Shown: positions 45,122-54,363, counted from the first letter of the stretch. The stretch: 64,000 nucleotides of DNA from Chryseobacterium sp. 52 (GCF_002754245.1 NZ_PEEX01000001.1:3390001-3454000), one strand, 5' to 3'. The notes: generated from the sequence alone by a model not told the origin. A program made the numbers and translations.

Positions 45122-45712
45122 ATGGATGAGAGTTTAATTGTAAAGAATATAGCTCGGCATATTTCTTTAAATGATAAAGAAACCTCTTATTTTCTTTCTT
45201 TACTAAAAGAGAAAAAGCTTCAAAAACGGGAACTAATCCTGAAACAGCAACAGCTATGCAAAGAGATCAGTTTTGTGCAATCCGGTGTGTTGAGGGCTTT
45301 TTATCTGGATCCTGCAGGAAAAGAATCCACCGTGATGTTCGCTCTTCCGGACTGGTGGATTACAGATATGTACTGTTTTATCAATCAGAAACCTGCTATG
45401 CTGACTATTGAAGCTTTGGAGGAAAGCTCTGTCTTACAGTTGACAAAAGACAATCTGGATGAACTCTATACTCAGGTTCCTAAATTTGAAAAATTTTTCA
45501 GAATTATGATGCAGAATGCTTACATAAGGGAACAGCTCAGAACCATTGAAAGCCTTTCTCTTTCTGCTGAAGAGCGGTATTATACTTTTCTTCAGAAATA
45601 CCCTTTGGCAGCAGAACGGATTACCCAAAAGCAGATTGCCTCTTATTTAGGAATTACCCCTGAATTTTTAAGTGCTATAAAAACCAATAAACAAAAAAAT
45701 AATGAGTCTTAA
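45122..45712 (+). CDS. Crp/Fnr family transcription regulator
   Basis: A 196-residue regulator. The N-terminal cyclic-nucleotide-binding-like beta-roll (about 20-115: FVQSGVLRAFYLDPAGKEST) leads to a dimer helix and a C-terminal winged helix (ITQKQIASYLGITPEFLSAI, about 165-185). No Fnr-type cysteine cluster is visible, so it is not an iron-sulfur oxygen sensor. The DNA-binding helix is short, as in the Bacteroidota group of cNMP-domain regulators. It may control the SDR gene upstream. Confidence 0.85.
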   Translation: MDESLIVKNIARHISLNDKETSYFLSLLKEKKLQKRELILKQQQLCKEISFVQSGVLRAFYLDPAGKESTVMFALPDWWITDMYCFINQKPAMLTIEALEESSVLQLTKDNLDELYTQVPKFEKFFRIMMQNAYIREQLRTIESLSLSAEERYYTFLQKYPLAAERITQKQIASYLGITPEFLSAIKTNKQKNNES

Positions 45713-45766
45713 TCTATCTTATTTTTTTTAGAAAATAAGTTCCTTTAATTTACTCAAAAAAAAATT

Positions 45767-46126
45767 ATGCTCATACTTATTGCAGGCCCTTACCGAAGCG
45801 GCACTAACGATGATCCGGAATTGATCCGGCAAAACCTCAACAATCTTGAAGCGGCGGCACTCCCTATTTTCAGAAAAGGTCATATCCCTATGATCGGAGA
45901 ATGGCTTGCGTTACCGTTAATCCATCTGGCAGGATCTTCTCAGATCGGAGATGAGGCATGGCAGGAAATTCAATATCCTATTGCCCACCGCATCCTTGAA
46001 AAATGTGACGCGGTCCTGCGTATTGAAGGCGCTTCAAAAGGCGCAGATGAAGACGTGAAAATAGCCAAAGAAAAAGGCCTTACCATTTATTATAACATAG
46101 ACGATATTCCCAATGCAGAATCCTGA
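45767..46126 (+). CDS. DUF4406-type protein, nucleoside deoxyribosyltransferase-like
   Basis: A 119-residue protein with the fold of nucleoside 2-deoxyribosyltransferases: [14 protein letters not shown] at the N-terminus, [12 protein letters not shown], and the Glu-containing [14 protein letters not shown] at the active-site position. DUF4406 members are thought to act on nucleosides or nucleotide sugars, but the reaction is unproven. Its stop overlaps the start of the Nudix gene by 14 bases, indicating a coupled pair. Confidence 0.75.
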   Translation: MLILIAGPYRSGTNDDPELIRQNLNNLEAAALPIFRKGHIPMIGEWLALPLIHLAGSSQIGDEAWQEIQYPIAHRILEKCDAVLRIEGASKGADEDVKIAKEKGLTIYYNIDDIPNAES

Positions 46127-46694
46127 CATCAACATTATTAAAACCGAAATTCTTTCAGACAACTGGTATACCCTGAACAAAGTAACTTACAGCATTGCAA
46201 AGAAAGACGGAACCACAGAAACCCAGAGTAGAGAAGCCTATGACAGAGGAAACGGAGCGGTTATTCTGCTTTACAATACAACTTCAGGAACGATCATCTT
46301 AACCCGACAGTTCAGGCTGCCTACTTTTATCAACGGAAATTCAACAGGAATGCTCATCGAAGCCTGTGCCGGACTTCTTGACAATGATAACCCTGAGGAG
46401 TGTATAAAAAGAGAAACCGAAGAGGAAACGGGATACAAAATTTCAAAGGTGGAAAAGGTATTTGAAGCCTATATGTCACCGGGTTCCGTAACGGAGATTC
46501 TTCATTTTTTCACCGCAGAATATTCTCATGAAATGAAAATTGCAGACGGTGGCGGACTTGAAGAAGAGGGTGAAGATATTGAAGTACTGGAACTTCCGTT
46601 TGACAAGGCTCTTACCATGATAGACAGCGGAGAAATAATGGATGCCAAAACAATCATGCTGCTGCAGTATCTACGCATTAAAAATATTGTATAA
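46113..46694 (+). CDS. nudK: Nudix hydrolase, GDP-mannose pyrophosphatase-like
   Basis: A 193-residue Nudix enzyme. The Nudix box is [22 protein letters not shown] (GX5EX7REUXEEXGU), quoted here in two halves: [10 protein letters not shown] and [12 protein letters not shown]. The N-terminal region with [14 protein letters not shown] and the length match the ADP-ribose/GDP-mannose pyrophosphatase group (NudK/NudF). It overlaps the DUF4406 gene. GDP-mannose as substrate is a family-level inference; the symbol is tentative. Confidence 0.78.
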   Translation: MQNPDINIIKTEILSDNWYTLNKVTYSIAKKDGTTETQSREAYDRGNGAVILLYNTTSGTIILTRQFRLPTFINGNSTGMLIEACAGLLDNDNPEECIKRETEEETGYKISKVEKVFEAYMSPGSVTEILHFFTAEYSHEMKIADGGGLEEEGEDIEVLELPFDKALTMIDSGEIMDAKTIMLLQYLRIKNIV

Positions 46695-46789
46695 AATTAC
46701 AGTCTTGTTCTGAATTATCTCTAATTTGGATAATAGACTAGAAATGCCTAAAAATGTTACTCCTACCATCTTTTAGTAAAATAATCTTT

Positions 46790-47278
46790 ATGAAGAAAAA
46801 CTTATTTTTGATGACCTTTTCTATCCTATCTTTAACCAATTGCAGCCCTGACTCTAAAGATAAACAGGTATCAGATTCAAACACCAAAATAATGAACAAC
46901 TCAGAAATCATTGAGCATGTAAAACTTGCAATAAACCCTAAATATCAAGATTGGGTTCTTTTCAAAAATGGTACTTATATTATTTTTGATCATGCTGACA
47001 CCATAACAAATGTAAATGAAGAAGCAATAAAACAGATGAAAGAATTTGGGCCTGTATTTGCTGGAGGTCCTGCTGGTGACTTTAATACAATTCATTTAAC
47101 CAAAACTGACGGCTGGATTGTTTCCGGCCACGGCTATGGAATGTATACTTATGTGAATCCATCAGAAATTAAAAATAAAACACCTAATGATCTTGAAGTT
47201 GGCTTATTTGGAAGATCAAAACGAGATCTCGATGGAAAAAACCCAGAGATATTATACACAAATAACCGCAAAAAATAA
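46790..47278 (+). CDS. putative lipoprotein
   Basis: A 162-residue secreted protein starting at ATG 46790: MKKNLFLMTFSILSLTNC gives a lipoprotein signal ending in L-T-N-C, with Cys18 as the lipidated residue. The mature part (about 145 residues; FKNGTYIIFDHADTITNV, GDFNTIHLTKTDGWIVSG) has no recognised domain. An upstream frame start at 46754 would add 12 residues and spoil the signal. Function unknown. It is followed at 21 bases by a DUF2750 gene. Confidence 0.72.
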   Translation: MKKNLFLMTFSILSLTNCSPDSKDKQVSDSNTKIMNNSEIIEHVKLAINPKYQDWVLFKNGTYIIFDHADTITNVNEEAIKQMKEFGPVFAGGPAGDFNTIHLTKTDGWIVSGHGYGMYTYVNPSEIKNKTPNDLEVGLFGRSKRDLDGKNPEILYTNNRKK

Positions 47279-47299
47279 CCAATAATTATTTACTATCTT

Positions 47300-47758
47300 A
47301 TGCTACAGGATCAAATTACTATTAAAAACAGACATACAGATTTCATCAAAAAAGTTTGTGAATCTAATACCGTTTACGCTTTAAAAGGCGATCAGGGATA
47401 TGCTACCTCCTACTCAAACGAAATGGAAGATGAAGACGGCGAAGCTGTACAAATCGTATGCTTCTGGTCTGATGAAGCCAGGGCCAAATCCTGCATTGAA
47501 GGTGAATGGATTGATTATCAAATTGATACTTTATCATTAAATAGTTTTGTAGAGAACTGGTGTCTCGGCTTGAATAACGATGGTCTTATCATAGGAACTA
47601 ATTTTGACAATCACCTATTCGGATTTGAAATTGAGCCTTTGGAGATTATTTTAGAAATTATAGAAGAGCTTAAGAAAAACGGAAAGTCTATAAGATTGAA
47701 TAAATTTGACAGCATCCTCGATATGGAAAACCAGATCAGAGAAGTCTTGAACGATTAA
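47300..47758 (+). CDS. DUF2750 domain protein
   Basis: A 152-residue soluble protein. The N-terminal 115 residues fit DUF2750, a small family often found near toxin immunity or antiphage-like loci. Key phrases are VYALKGDQGYATSYS, VCFWSDEARAKSC and NSFVENWCLGLNNDGLIIGTN. No catalytic residues are known. It lies between a lipoprotein and a DUF2306 membrane protein, all on the same strand with short gaps, but no polymorphic toxin gene is next to it. Confidence 0.75.
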   Translation: MLQDQITIKNRHTDFIKKVCESNTVYALKGDQGYATSYSNEMEDEDGEAVQIVCFWSDEARAKSCIEGEWIDYQIDTLSLNSFVENWCLGLNNDGLIIGTNFDNHLFGFEIEPLEIILEIIEELKKNGKSIRLNKFDSILDMENQIREVLND

Positions 47759-47763
47759 AATAC

Positions 47764-48444
47764 ATGAACAAATCTCCTGGGATAAAGATCATCACAGCAC
47801 TCGCTGTTCCTGCTATTTTAATTTTCAGTATGCTGATGCTGAAAACGATCTCCCAATATACAGGTTTTGATAAAAATGCAGGTTTCCTGATGTTTAAACA
47901 GAAGGTCGTCAATAATCCGTATTGGATGACCTTCTTTTACATTCATATTTTTTCAATAACCCTTTGTCTTTTAGCCGGCCTCACCCAGTTTTCAAAACGG
48001 TTCTTAACAGAAAACCGTAAGCTGCACCGATGGATAGGACAGATCTATGTTTATAATATCCTTATCATCAATGTTCCGGCATGCTTTGTTTTGGGACTTT
48101 TCTCAAACGGAGGAGTCATAGGAATTACCGGATTTTTGCTGCAAGACTTCCTTTGGGCTTACTGTACCGTTGCCGCTGTTATTTCTATTAAGAAAGGGAA
48201 TATTTCCGGACATAAAAAATACATGATCTTTAGTTATGCAGTCACCACCACAGCCATCACTTTCAGAATTATAAAAAATCTGTTCTATCGGGAAAACCTG
48301 CATGATTATGAGCTTTTTTACGGCCTGAATGTCTGGCTTTCAATGGTGATCAATCTTTCTGTAGCCTTTTTTATCATCAGAAGTCAAAATACGTTAGCGT
48401 CCCAAATTAACATTCATCATAAAAATAACAAAAGCAATCAATAG
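47764..48444 (+). CDS. DUF2306 family membrane protein
   Basis: A 226-residue integral membrane protein with at least six hydrophobic helices (IKIITALAVPAILIF, FFYIHIFSITLCLLAGL, LHRWIGQIYVYNILI, CFVLGLFSNGGVIG, WAYCTVAAVISI, INLSVAFFIIRS). It matches the DUF2306 layout with the conserved LHRWIGQIY and GHKKYM. The family is sometimes annotated as predicted membrane or haem-binding; the role is unknown. Its last 50 bases overlap a convergent small membrane gene. Confidence 0.8.
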   Translation: MNKSPGIKIITALAVPAILIFSMLMLKTISQYTGFDKNAGFLMFKQKVVNNPYWMTFFYIHIFSITLCLLAGLTQFSKRFLTENRKLHRWIGQIYVYNILIINVPACFVLGLFSNGGVIGITGFLLQDFLWAYCTVAAVISIKKGNISGHKKYMIFSYAVTTTAITFRIIKNLFYRENLHDYELFYGLNVWLSMVINLSVAFFIIRSQNTLASQINIHHKNNKSNQ

Positions 48445-48597
48445 CAGCAGAGCAAATGATCCAATAAAGATAAGAGCATTCCAGACTGTTTTGTATTGGG
48501 ATTTCATGGTCCATCGGTTAAAAAACCGCATAATCAGGTAAGCCAAACCACCGAAAATAAGTAAAGTGAAAACTAAAAAAATTAAGCTCGAATCCAT
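48394..48597 (-). CDS. small membrane protein
   Basis: A 67-residue protein of two hydrophobic helices (SLIFLVFTLLIFGGLAYLIM and ALIFIGSFALLLLIAFVIFMM) joined by a basic loop (RFFNRWTMKSQYK). It reads on the minus strand and overlaps the last 50 bases of the DUF2306 gene tail-to-tail. A real gene is supported by the clean hairpin topology and start/stop, not by homology. Confidence 0.55.
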   Translation of the reverse strand: MDSSLIFLVFTLLIFGGLAYLIMRFFNRWTMKSQYKTVWNALIFIGSFALLLLIAFVIFMMNVNLGR

Positions 48598-48669
48598 AAC
48601 TATTAATTTATCTCAAAACTATTATTTTAAAATTAAAAAACAATAACCCCGGAAAGTATTTATAAAAAC

Positions 48670-49227
48670 ATGAAAATATCAGAAAAAATAAGACCTCTAA
48701 CCTCTAAGCCTTTTGTCCTTTTTTGTATTATCATGATTCTGATCTTCTGTTTTGATGGTTTTTATTTAAAACCTATTATTAAGGATCATTATCTGGATAT
48801 GGATTTGAAAAGTTTTAAAAATGATTTCTGGAAATATCAACTTCTGATAGCTGCTCTCTTGGCCATTGTTTTTATACTGTTTATGAAAATCAGAAAACTA
48901 TTGCAAATGATCCCTGTTATTCTCTGTTCCTTATTTTTTGTTTTTATGGGATTTAAAACATTCTTCAGTGACATTGCACTCTACATCAATTATCAAACTG
49001 AGAAAAAACAGATCACGAAGACCTATACAGTTATCAATCATAAAGAAACAAAGGTCTTCTGGCTTTATGCAGGTGAAGTCAGTTCTATCCATGATTATAA
49101 AGAAATACAACTGACTGACCAAAAAAGAAAAGCGAATGGTCTAAAATCACTATTTAACTATAACTATGGAGACACTGTGCAGATTACATTTAAAAAAGGC
49201 ATTTTTAAAGTAAATTACATGGATTAA
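48670..49227 (+). CDS. membrane protein of unknown function
   Basis: A 185-residue protein with three predicted membrane helices in the first half (FVLFCIIMILIFCFDGFYL, LLIAALLAIVFILFM, MIPVILCSLFFVFMGF) and a soluble C-terminal part of about 75 residues (TYTVINHKETKVFWLYAGEV). No family recognised. It is flanked by a convergent small membrane gene and a downstream VOC protein. Confidence 0.65.
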   Translation: MKISEKIRPLTSKPFVLFCIIMILIFCFDGFYLKPIIKDHYLDMDLKSFKNDFWKYQLLIAALLAIVFILFMKIRKLLQMIPVILCSLFFVFMGFKTFFSDIALYINYQTEKKQITKTYTVINHKETKVFWLYAGEVSSIHDYKEIQLTDQKRKANGLKSLFNYNYGDTVQITFKKGIFKVNYMD

Positions 49228-49273
49228 ATTCATTTAGAAAAACAGATATTCCAAATATAAATCTTTAAAAAAA

Positions 49274-49654
49274 ATGGAAATTCAAAACATAGATCATATC
49301 GTCCTCACCGTTGCAGACATTGATAAAACCGTTGAATTTTACACTCATATTTTAGGCTTTAAAACCGTTATTTTCGGTGAAGGCAGAAAAGCACTGACAT
49401 TCGGGAATCAGAAAATCAATCTGCACCAGAAAGGCCATGAATTTGAACCCAAGGCAGAGCAACCGACCTGTGGTTCCGCAGATCTGTGCTTTATTGCGGG
49501 CACAGACATTCATAAAGTATTGGAAGAACTGAAGCAGAAAAACATAGAAATTATTGAAGGTATCGTTGAAAGAACGGGTGCTATGGGAAAAATAAGGTCT
49601 GTCTATTTCCGTGATCCGGATATGAACCTTATTGAAGTCAGTAATTACGCGTAA
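49274..49654 (+). CDS. VOC family protein (glyoxalase/bleomycin-resistance fold)
   Basis: A 126-residue vicinal-oxygen-chelate domain. Metal-ligand candidates are His9 in IDHIVLTVADI, His58 area in INLHQKG, and Glu in LIEVSNYA. The start MEIQNIDHIVLTVADIDKT is typical of the family. Functions range from glyoxalase and dioxygenase to drug binding; none can be assigned. A close length and N-terminal pattern are shared with YaeR-like proteins. Confidence 0.82.
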   Translation: MEIQNIDHIVLTVADIDKTVEFYTHILGFKTVIFGEGRKALTFGNQKINLHQKGHEFEPKAEQPTCGSADLCFIAGTDIHKVLEELKQKNIEIIEGIVERTGAMGKIRSVYFRDPDMNLIEVSNYA

Positions 49655-49790
49655 CATTCATCACGAAATCCCCTTACAAAGTTCATTACTTTTTTCCTTT
49701 CCTATTTTCAATGTAAAATCTTAATTTTACGCTCAGATTCAGAAAGTCTGTCTTGAAAACTTTCTGGGAAAATCCCAAGCAACAAAATAT

Positions 49791-50555
49791 ATGAAAAAAT
49801 TAATATTTACGCTTTCATTCGCCCTTTCTATGACAGTCTGGGGGCAGAAAACAGCCGCAAAGAATAATAATCTGGTGTTATATGCATATCAGACCTTCAA
49901 CTGCGATAATAAAGGCTATTTCGATCCCGGAAAGTATAAAAAAGAGGAAATAGATGGGGTTTACAAGCTTTTGTATCAATTCAACACCAGTCTATTTGAC
50001 AGTCATACGGTCTTTAAACTTTCTGATCTTGAAGATGTCCGAAAAAATAAAAACAGCTATCTGCAACAACTTGAAAAACAATATCAGGAAAAGAAGAAGG
50101 AACTGTATGACCTAAAAGTGATCAACCTTCCGGAGTGGAAAAAGCTTCACCAGGAGACTATTCAGGTTTTCGAAAGTGAATACCTGCTTAAAAAAGAAGA
50201 GCTTATTGCTTATTCTGATCCTTCATCATTGAAAAACAGCACATTTTATAAGACGTGTAAAGAATATATTGATGCTGTTTCTTCACCCGACAAACAAAAA
50301 ATGTATGCAGTATGGAAAAAACATACTGAAGAAAAAAGCAGGAATAACGGTGATCCGCAAGCTGTCATGGCAAAATTCAATGCCCAATTCAACGATCCAA
50401 AGAAAGATGATTATGCCCTGATCGACCTGTGTGGTTTTGCTTTCCACAACTGCGCCAACGCCAGTTTCAGATCAGAGCCGGATGACGAAGGAATAATTTA
50501 TCAAAAATTCGACAAGATCTTTACCAAACTGAAGCAGGATTGTGATGAGCCTTAA
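49791..50555 (+). CDS. secreted hypothetical protein
   Basis: A 254-residue protein with a signal peptide (MKKLIFTLSFALSMTVWGQK, cleavage after G-Q possible). The mature part is charged and helical (KNSYLQQLEKQYQEKKKEL, residues about 95-115) with scattered Cys (FNCDNKG, LCGFAFHNCANAS). No family recognised; related secreted proteins of similar length occur in Flavobacteriia. Single gene ended by the hairpin at 50589-50612. Confidence 0.6.
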   Translation: MKKLIFTLSFALSMTVWGQKTAAKNNNLVLYAYQTFNCDNKGYFDPGKYKKEEIDGVYKLLYQFNTSLFDSHTVFKLSDLEDVRKNKNSYLQQLEKQYQEKKKELYDLKVINLPEWKKLHQETIQVFESEYLLKKEELIAYSDPSSLKNSTFYKTCKEYIDAVSSPDKQKMYAVWKKHTEEKSRNNGDPQAVMAKFNAQFNDPKKDDYALIDLCGFAFHNCANASFRSEPDDEGIIYQKFDKIFTKLKQDCDEP

Positions 50556-50588
50556 ATCACTGATCTAAAGATCAAAAAAACAATAATG

Positions 50589-50620
50589 ACAGTACCTGTT
50601 TTCAGGTGCTGTTTTATTTT
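50589..50620. terminator. bidirectional terminator between 49791 gene and Lrp gene
   Basis: ACAGTACCTG pairs with CAGGTGCTGT (one G-U) around a four-base T loop, followed by a T-rich tract. It serves the plus-strand hypothetical gene and lies just after the minus-strand Lrp stop. Confidence 0.7.
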
Positions 50621-51082
50621 TTATATCGTAACTCCGTGGGTATTCTTCACTTCAGCCATCGCAAACGTACTGTGTGTACTTCCTATAGAATCTACTGAGC
50701 CCAATTTATTAAACACAAAATCCTGGTAATGCTTCATATCTCTTACCTGAACTTTAAGCAGAAAATCAAAGTCACCGGAAATATTATAACATTCCACCAC
50801 CTCTTCTATTTCCAGAATATCTTTAACAAAAAGGTTTCCCACAGACCTGTCATGGATCTTCAATTTAACCTGACAGAAAACGGTGAATCCGCGGTTCAGT
50901 TTTTCGGCTTCCAAAACAGCTGCATAATGTTTGATATAGCCTTCCTGTTCCAGCCTTTTTACACGCTCAAAAACAGGTGATGGAGAGAGGTTAATTTCTT
51001 TAGCCAGCTCTTTAACGGTCAATTTAGCATTTTTTTGCAGGATTCTCAGCAGCTGAAGATCCTTTTCATCAAGTCTTTCCAC
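50621..51082 (-). CDS. Lrp/AsnC family transcription regulator
   Basis: A 153-residue regulator. The N-terminal helix-turn-helix reads LLRILQKNAKLTVKELAKEINLSPSPVFERVKRLE in pieces (residues 10-45). The C-terminal ligand-binding RAM domain is at about 70-145 (GFTVFCQVKLKI, VVECYNISGDFDFLLKVQVRD). It probably senses an amino acid. It is divergent from the metE transcript, with the riboswitch leader beginning about 160 bases away, so it may also influence that promoter. Confidence 0.9.
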   Translation of the reverse strand: MERLDEKDLQLLRILQKNAKLTVKELAKEINLSPSPVFERVKRLEQEGYIKHYAAVLEAEKLNRGFTVFCQVKLKIHDRSVGNLFVKDILEIEEVVECYNISGDFDFLLKVQVRDMKHYQDFVFNKLGSVDSIGSTHSTFAMAEVKNTHGVTI

Positions 51083-51244
51083 AGGATAATATTCTTTTTA
51101 CAGTTGATTTTTTCAAATTTACAGAATATTTGTCTTTTAAAATAAATTAAAACAAAATTATATCCTTAATTTTTAAAATAAATCCGATCAATTAACTTTA
51201 ATTAATATCTTTAGCTCCTATTTTGTTCTTTAACATACTTCATC

Positions 51245-51412
51245 AAACGGAAAAGGTTTTACATAAGGTAAATTAATAGGGAATCGTGTGAGAATCACGA
51301 GCTGTCGCGCAACTGTAAGTAACGTACCAAAGGTTTTTATCCCGGCATATCCACTGCTCAAGCGGGAAGGATGATAAAAACTGTTACAAGTCAGGAGACC
51401 TGCCTGTTTCGG
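51245..51412 (+). promoter_or_regulatory. cobalamin riboswitch
   Basis: The conserved B12-box features are present in order: GGTTTTACATAAGGT, AATAGGGAATC, GTGAGAATCAC, CGCGCAACTGTAA, and the 3' block AGTCAGGAGACCTGCC near 51390-51405. The receptor binds adenosyl- or methylcobalamin. Position upstream of metE means B12 should switch off the B12-independent methionine synthase. Confidence 0.92.
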
Positions 51413-51837
51413 ATTGACAATGCTTTCGCGGATTGAAGCTTTAGGTCATACAGATGATACTTTTAAACGTATTGGATTGTTTAATTTTGAGAGATTTTCA
51501 TTTTTAAACGCAAAGGTTTTTATAGAAATTTCTTAGTTTTAAGGAGCTTAAAAATGCAGTCTTATCGATGCTAAAGCTTATTGATAAAGTATTTACTTCT
51601 TTAAAATCAAGGAAACTGATTTCTGCTTTACTTTCTTAAACAGGGGCGAAATCATTCATCAACTTTGTGTTAAAAATAAATGATTTCAACGTTATTATTT
51701 AACCTTTCTCATTACCAATGGGAACATTACGTCTATATCGTATCTATCATATTCCTTACAACCTATTCCCGGACAGCATTGCGAAGCATTCTAAAAGAAC
51801 TTTTAAAACTAAAATTTAATTAAAAGTTTAAAAGAAA
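51413..51837 (+). promoter_or_regulatory. long metE leader after the riboswitch
   Basis: About 425 bases separate the riboswitch from the metE start. It contains a repeat-like phrase (AAACGCAAAGG, 51506-51515; a similar one is at 55837) and a possible short ORF of 33 codons at 51718-51819 starting MGTLRLYRIYHIPYN and ending 18 bases before metE. No other gene was recognised. Confidence 0.5.
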
Positions 51838-54177
51838 ATGCAAACACACGTACTTGGCTATCCGCGTATTGGTAGCAACAGAGAACTCAAAAAAGCCTGC
51901 GAGAACTATTGGTCAGGCAAAATCTCCTTACAGGAACTTCTTGAGGCGGGAAATACCCTCAGAAATCAAAACTGGAAATTACAGCAGGAGGCTGGAATAG
52001 ATCTTATCCCTTCCAATGACTTTTCGTATTATGATCAGGTATTGGATATGACCTTGACTCTGGGAGCTGTTCCGGAACGTTACCAGGAAATTGCGTCAAG
52101 AACATCCGGATCAGAGCTTGATCTGTATTTTGCAATGGCAAGAGGGCATCAGAAAGACGACCTGGATATTACGGCTATGGAAATGACCAAATGGTTTGAC
52201 ACCAATTACCATTATATTGTCCCTGAATTTCAAAAGAACCAGAAGTTTTCATTATTCTCACAGAAGATCATCAATGAATTCATCAGCGCAAAACAAGCCG
52301 GAATCAATGCAAAGCCAGTGATCCTGGGACCTCTGACTTATCTTCTACTGGGAAAAGAGAAAGAAGAAGGGTTTGATAAACTGGATCTGATCAGCAATCT
52401 GCTTCCGGTATATATTGAAATTTTAAAAGAACTGGAAAACCACGGTGCCAAGTGGATTCAATTTGATGAGCCGTTTTTAGGATTAGATCTCACTGAAAAA
52501 GCAAAAGAAATCTATCAATCGGTTTATACTGAAATCAGAAACCGGTTTCCTGAACTGAAATTCATTATAGCCACTTATTTTGAAGGTCTAAAAGATAATC
52601 TTTCACTATCTGCTGCATTGCCTGTCGATGTTCTGCATCTCGATCTTGTGCGTTGTCCTGAACAGCTGGATGAGGTTTTAAATACTATTCCACAAACATT
52701 AAGCTTATCCTTAGGTATTGTAGATGGAAGAAACATCTGGAAAAATGATTTCGAAAGATCATTAGGTTTTATTGAAAAAGCAGTCAGTATCATTGGTTCT
52801 GAAAGAGTTTTCATTGCTCCTTCCTGTTCGCTTCTCCACTCTCCTTTCGACCTTGATCTGGAGACGAACGAAAACACATTATCTCCTGAACTCAAACAGT
52901 GGATGGCTTTTGCGAAACAGAAAGTTTATGAAATTGTTACCTTAAAAAAACTGGCCTCAGGAAATGCAGACTATCAGGCATTACAGCAGTTTGCTGAAAA
53001 CAAAAAAGCGGTTGACACCCGTAAAACTTCAATACTGATCCACAATCAGGAAGTAAAAGACCGTATAGATGTAACGACGGAAGATGATGCAAAGAGAAAC
53101 AGCCCTTTCAGCATAAGAAAAGAAGAACAGCAGAAAGTTTTGCAGCTTCCTCTGTTTCCAACAACGACCATCGGTTCATTTCCACAGACCAAAGAAGTAA
53201 GAGCCTGGAGGTCAAAATTCAAAAAGAATGAGCTTACAGCAGAACAATACGATGATCTGCTTAAAAAAGAAACGGAAAGAACCATCCGTTGGCAGGAAGA
53301 AATCGGAATTGATGTATTGGTTCACGGTGAATTTGAACGTAATGATATGGTAGAATATTTTGGAGAACAGCTCGCCGGATTTGCTTTCACTCAAAACGGA
53401 TGGGTTCAGAGCTATGGAAGCCGCTGCGTAAAACCGCCTGTTATTTTCGGAGATGTCCACCGTCCCAATCCAATGACCGTTTATTGGTCTCAATATGCCC
53501 AATCTTTAACTCAAAAATGGGTAAAAGGAATGTTGACCGGTCCTGTAACCATTCTGCAATGGTCTTTTGTCCGTGATGACCAACCCCGATCCACTACCTG
53601 TAAACAGATTGCTTTGGCGATCCGTGATGAGGTGAATGATCTGGAAAAAGCAGGAATCAGAATTATACAAATTGATGAACCGGCGATCAGAGAAGGGCTT
53701 CCGCTCAGAAGATCCGAATGGCAGCAATATCTTGAATGGGCTGTAGAAGCTTTCAGAATTTCGGCTTCAGGAGTTGAAGATACCACACAAATCCATACGC
53801 ATATGTGCTATTCTGAATTTAATGACATTATCCAGAATATTGCAGACATGGATGCTGATGTGATTACCATAGAATGTTCCAGAAGTCAGATGGAGCTCCT
53901 TCAGGCTTTTGCAGATTTTAAATATCCGAATGAGATAGGTCCGGGAGTCTATGATATCCACTCCCCAAGAGTTCCATCCAAAGAAGAAATGATTGAGCTG
54001 CTGAATAAAGCACAGGCCGTGATTCCGGCACAGCAACTTTGGGTCAATCCGGATTGTGGACTGAAAACCCGCCATTGGGATGAAACGGAAAAGGCGTTGA
54101 TTGCGATGGTAGAGGCATCAAAAGAAGCTGCGGCTGCCTATGTGACGCAGGAAAAGCTGAAGAATCATTGGTTATAA
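51838..54177 (+). CDS. metE: cobalamin-independent methionine synthase
   Basis: Transfers the methyl group from 5-methyltetrahydrofolate-triglutamate to homocysteine. 779 residues, a full two-barrel MetE: N-terminal start MQTHVLGYPRIGSNRELKKA, mid-protein LPLFPTTTIGSFPQT, and the C-terminal zinc site with HMCYSEF (His and Cys), EC in ITIECSRS, and NPDCGLKTR (Cys). It is controlled by the upstream cobalamin riboswitch. Its last 383 bases plus the 3' flank are duplicated in tandem directly downstream. Confidence 0.95.
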   Translation: MQTHVLGYPRIGSNRELKKACENYWSGKISLQELLEAGNTLRNQNWKLQQEAGIDLIPSNDFSYYDQVLDMTLTLGAVPERYQEIASRTSGSELDLYFAMARGHQKDDLDITAMEMTKWFDTNYHYIVPEFQKNQKFSLFSQKIINEFISAKQAGINAKPVILGPLTYLLLGKEKEEGFDKLDLISNLLPVYIEILKELENHGAKWIQFDEPFLGLDLTEKAKEIYQSVYTEIRNRFPELKFIIATYFEGLKDNLSLSAALPVDVLHLDLVRCPEQLDEVLNTIPQTLSLSLGIVDGRNIWKNDFERSLGFIEKAVSIIGSERVFIAPSCSLLHSPFDLDLETNENTLSPELKQWMAFAKQKVYEIVTLKKLASGNADYQALQQFAENKKAVDTRKTSILIHNQEVKDRIDVTTEDDAKRNSPFSIRKEEQQKVLQLPLFPTTTIGSFPQTKEVRAWRSKFKKNELTAEQYDDLLKKETERTIRWQEEIGIDVLVHGEFERNDMVEYFGEQLAGFAFTQNGWVQSYGSRCVKPPVIFGDVHRPNPMTVYWSQYAQSLTQKWVKGMLTGPVTILQWSFVRDDQPRSTTCKQIALAIRDEVNDLEKAGIRIIQIDEPAIREGLPLRRSEWQQYLEWAVEAFRISASGVEDTTQIHTHMCYSEFNDIIQNIADMDADVITIECSRSQMELLQAFADFKYPNEIGPGVYDIHSPRVPSKEEMIELLNKAQAVIPAQQLWVNPDCGLKTRHWDETEKALIAMVEASKEAAAAYVTQEKLKNHWL

Positions 54178-54183
54178 TTATTA

Positions 54184-54210
54184 AGCGGGAGTTTTTGCTC
54201 CTGCTTTTTT
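54184..54210 (+). terminator. metE intrinsic terminator
   Basis: AGCGGGAG and CTCCTGCT pair (one G-U) around a six-base loop with a T run. The same hairpin is repeated at 54753-54779 in the duplicated unit. Confidence 0.8.
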
Positions 54211-54250
54211 ATGTTTTGGCTAAAGCCATTTTTATGCAGGATTAATGGTA

Positions 54251-54268
54251 AGCGGGCTAAAGCCCGCT
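54251..54268. repeat. REP-like palindrome
   Basis: AGCGGGCTAAAGCCCGCT, an almost perfect palindrome, with a shorter relative GGCTAAAGCC just upstream. A second copy at 54820-54837 comes from the tandem duplication. It resembles dispersed palindromes of flavobacterial genomes; that is recollection. Confidence 0.6.
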
Positions 54269-54363
54269 CCTATTGAATTGCTAAAAGGTGTATCTATCAT
54301 TGTTTTTAAAATTTATATTTTCAGAAATCCAAGTTTTCTCCTCAATCTGCGGGAGATATTTTT

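Larger units (their letters stand above)
53795..54363 (+). repeat. 569-bp tandem repeat, unit 1 (metE 3' end)
   Basis: First unit of a direct tandem duplication. It includes the last 383 bases of metE from the H-T-H-M-C-Y zinc motif onward, the terminator, a palindrome and a non-coding tail. The second unit begins at 54364, exactly 569 bases later. Confidence 0.92.

Noticed and set aside
47300..47758. DUF2750 gene as a toxin-immunity protein
   Set aside because: No polymorphic toxin or secretion-linked gene was recognised next to it.
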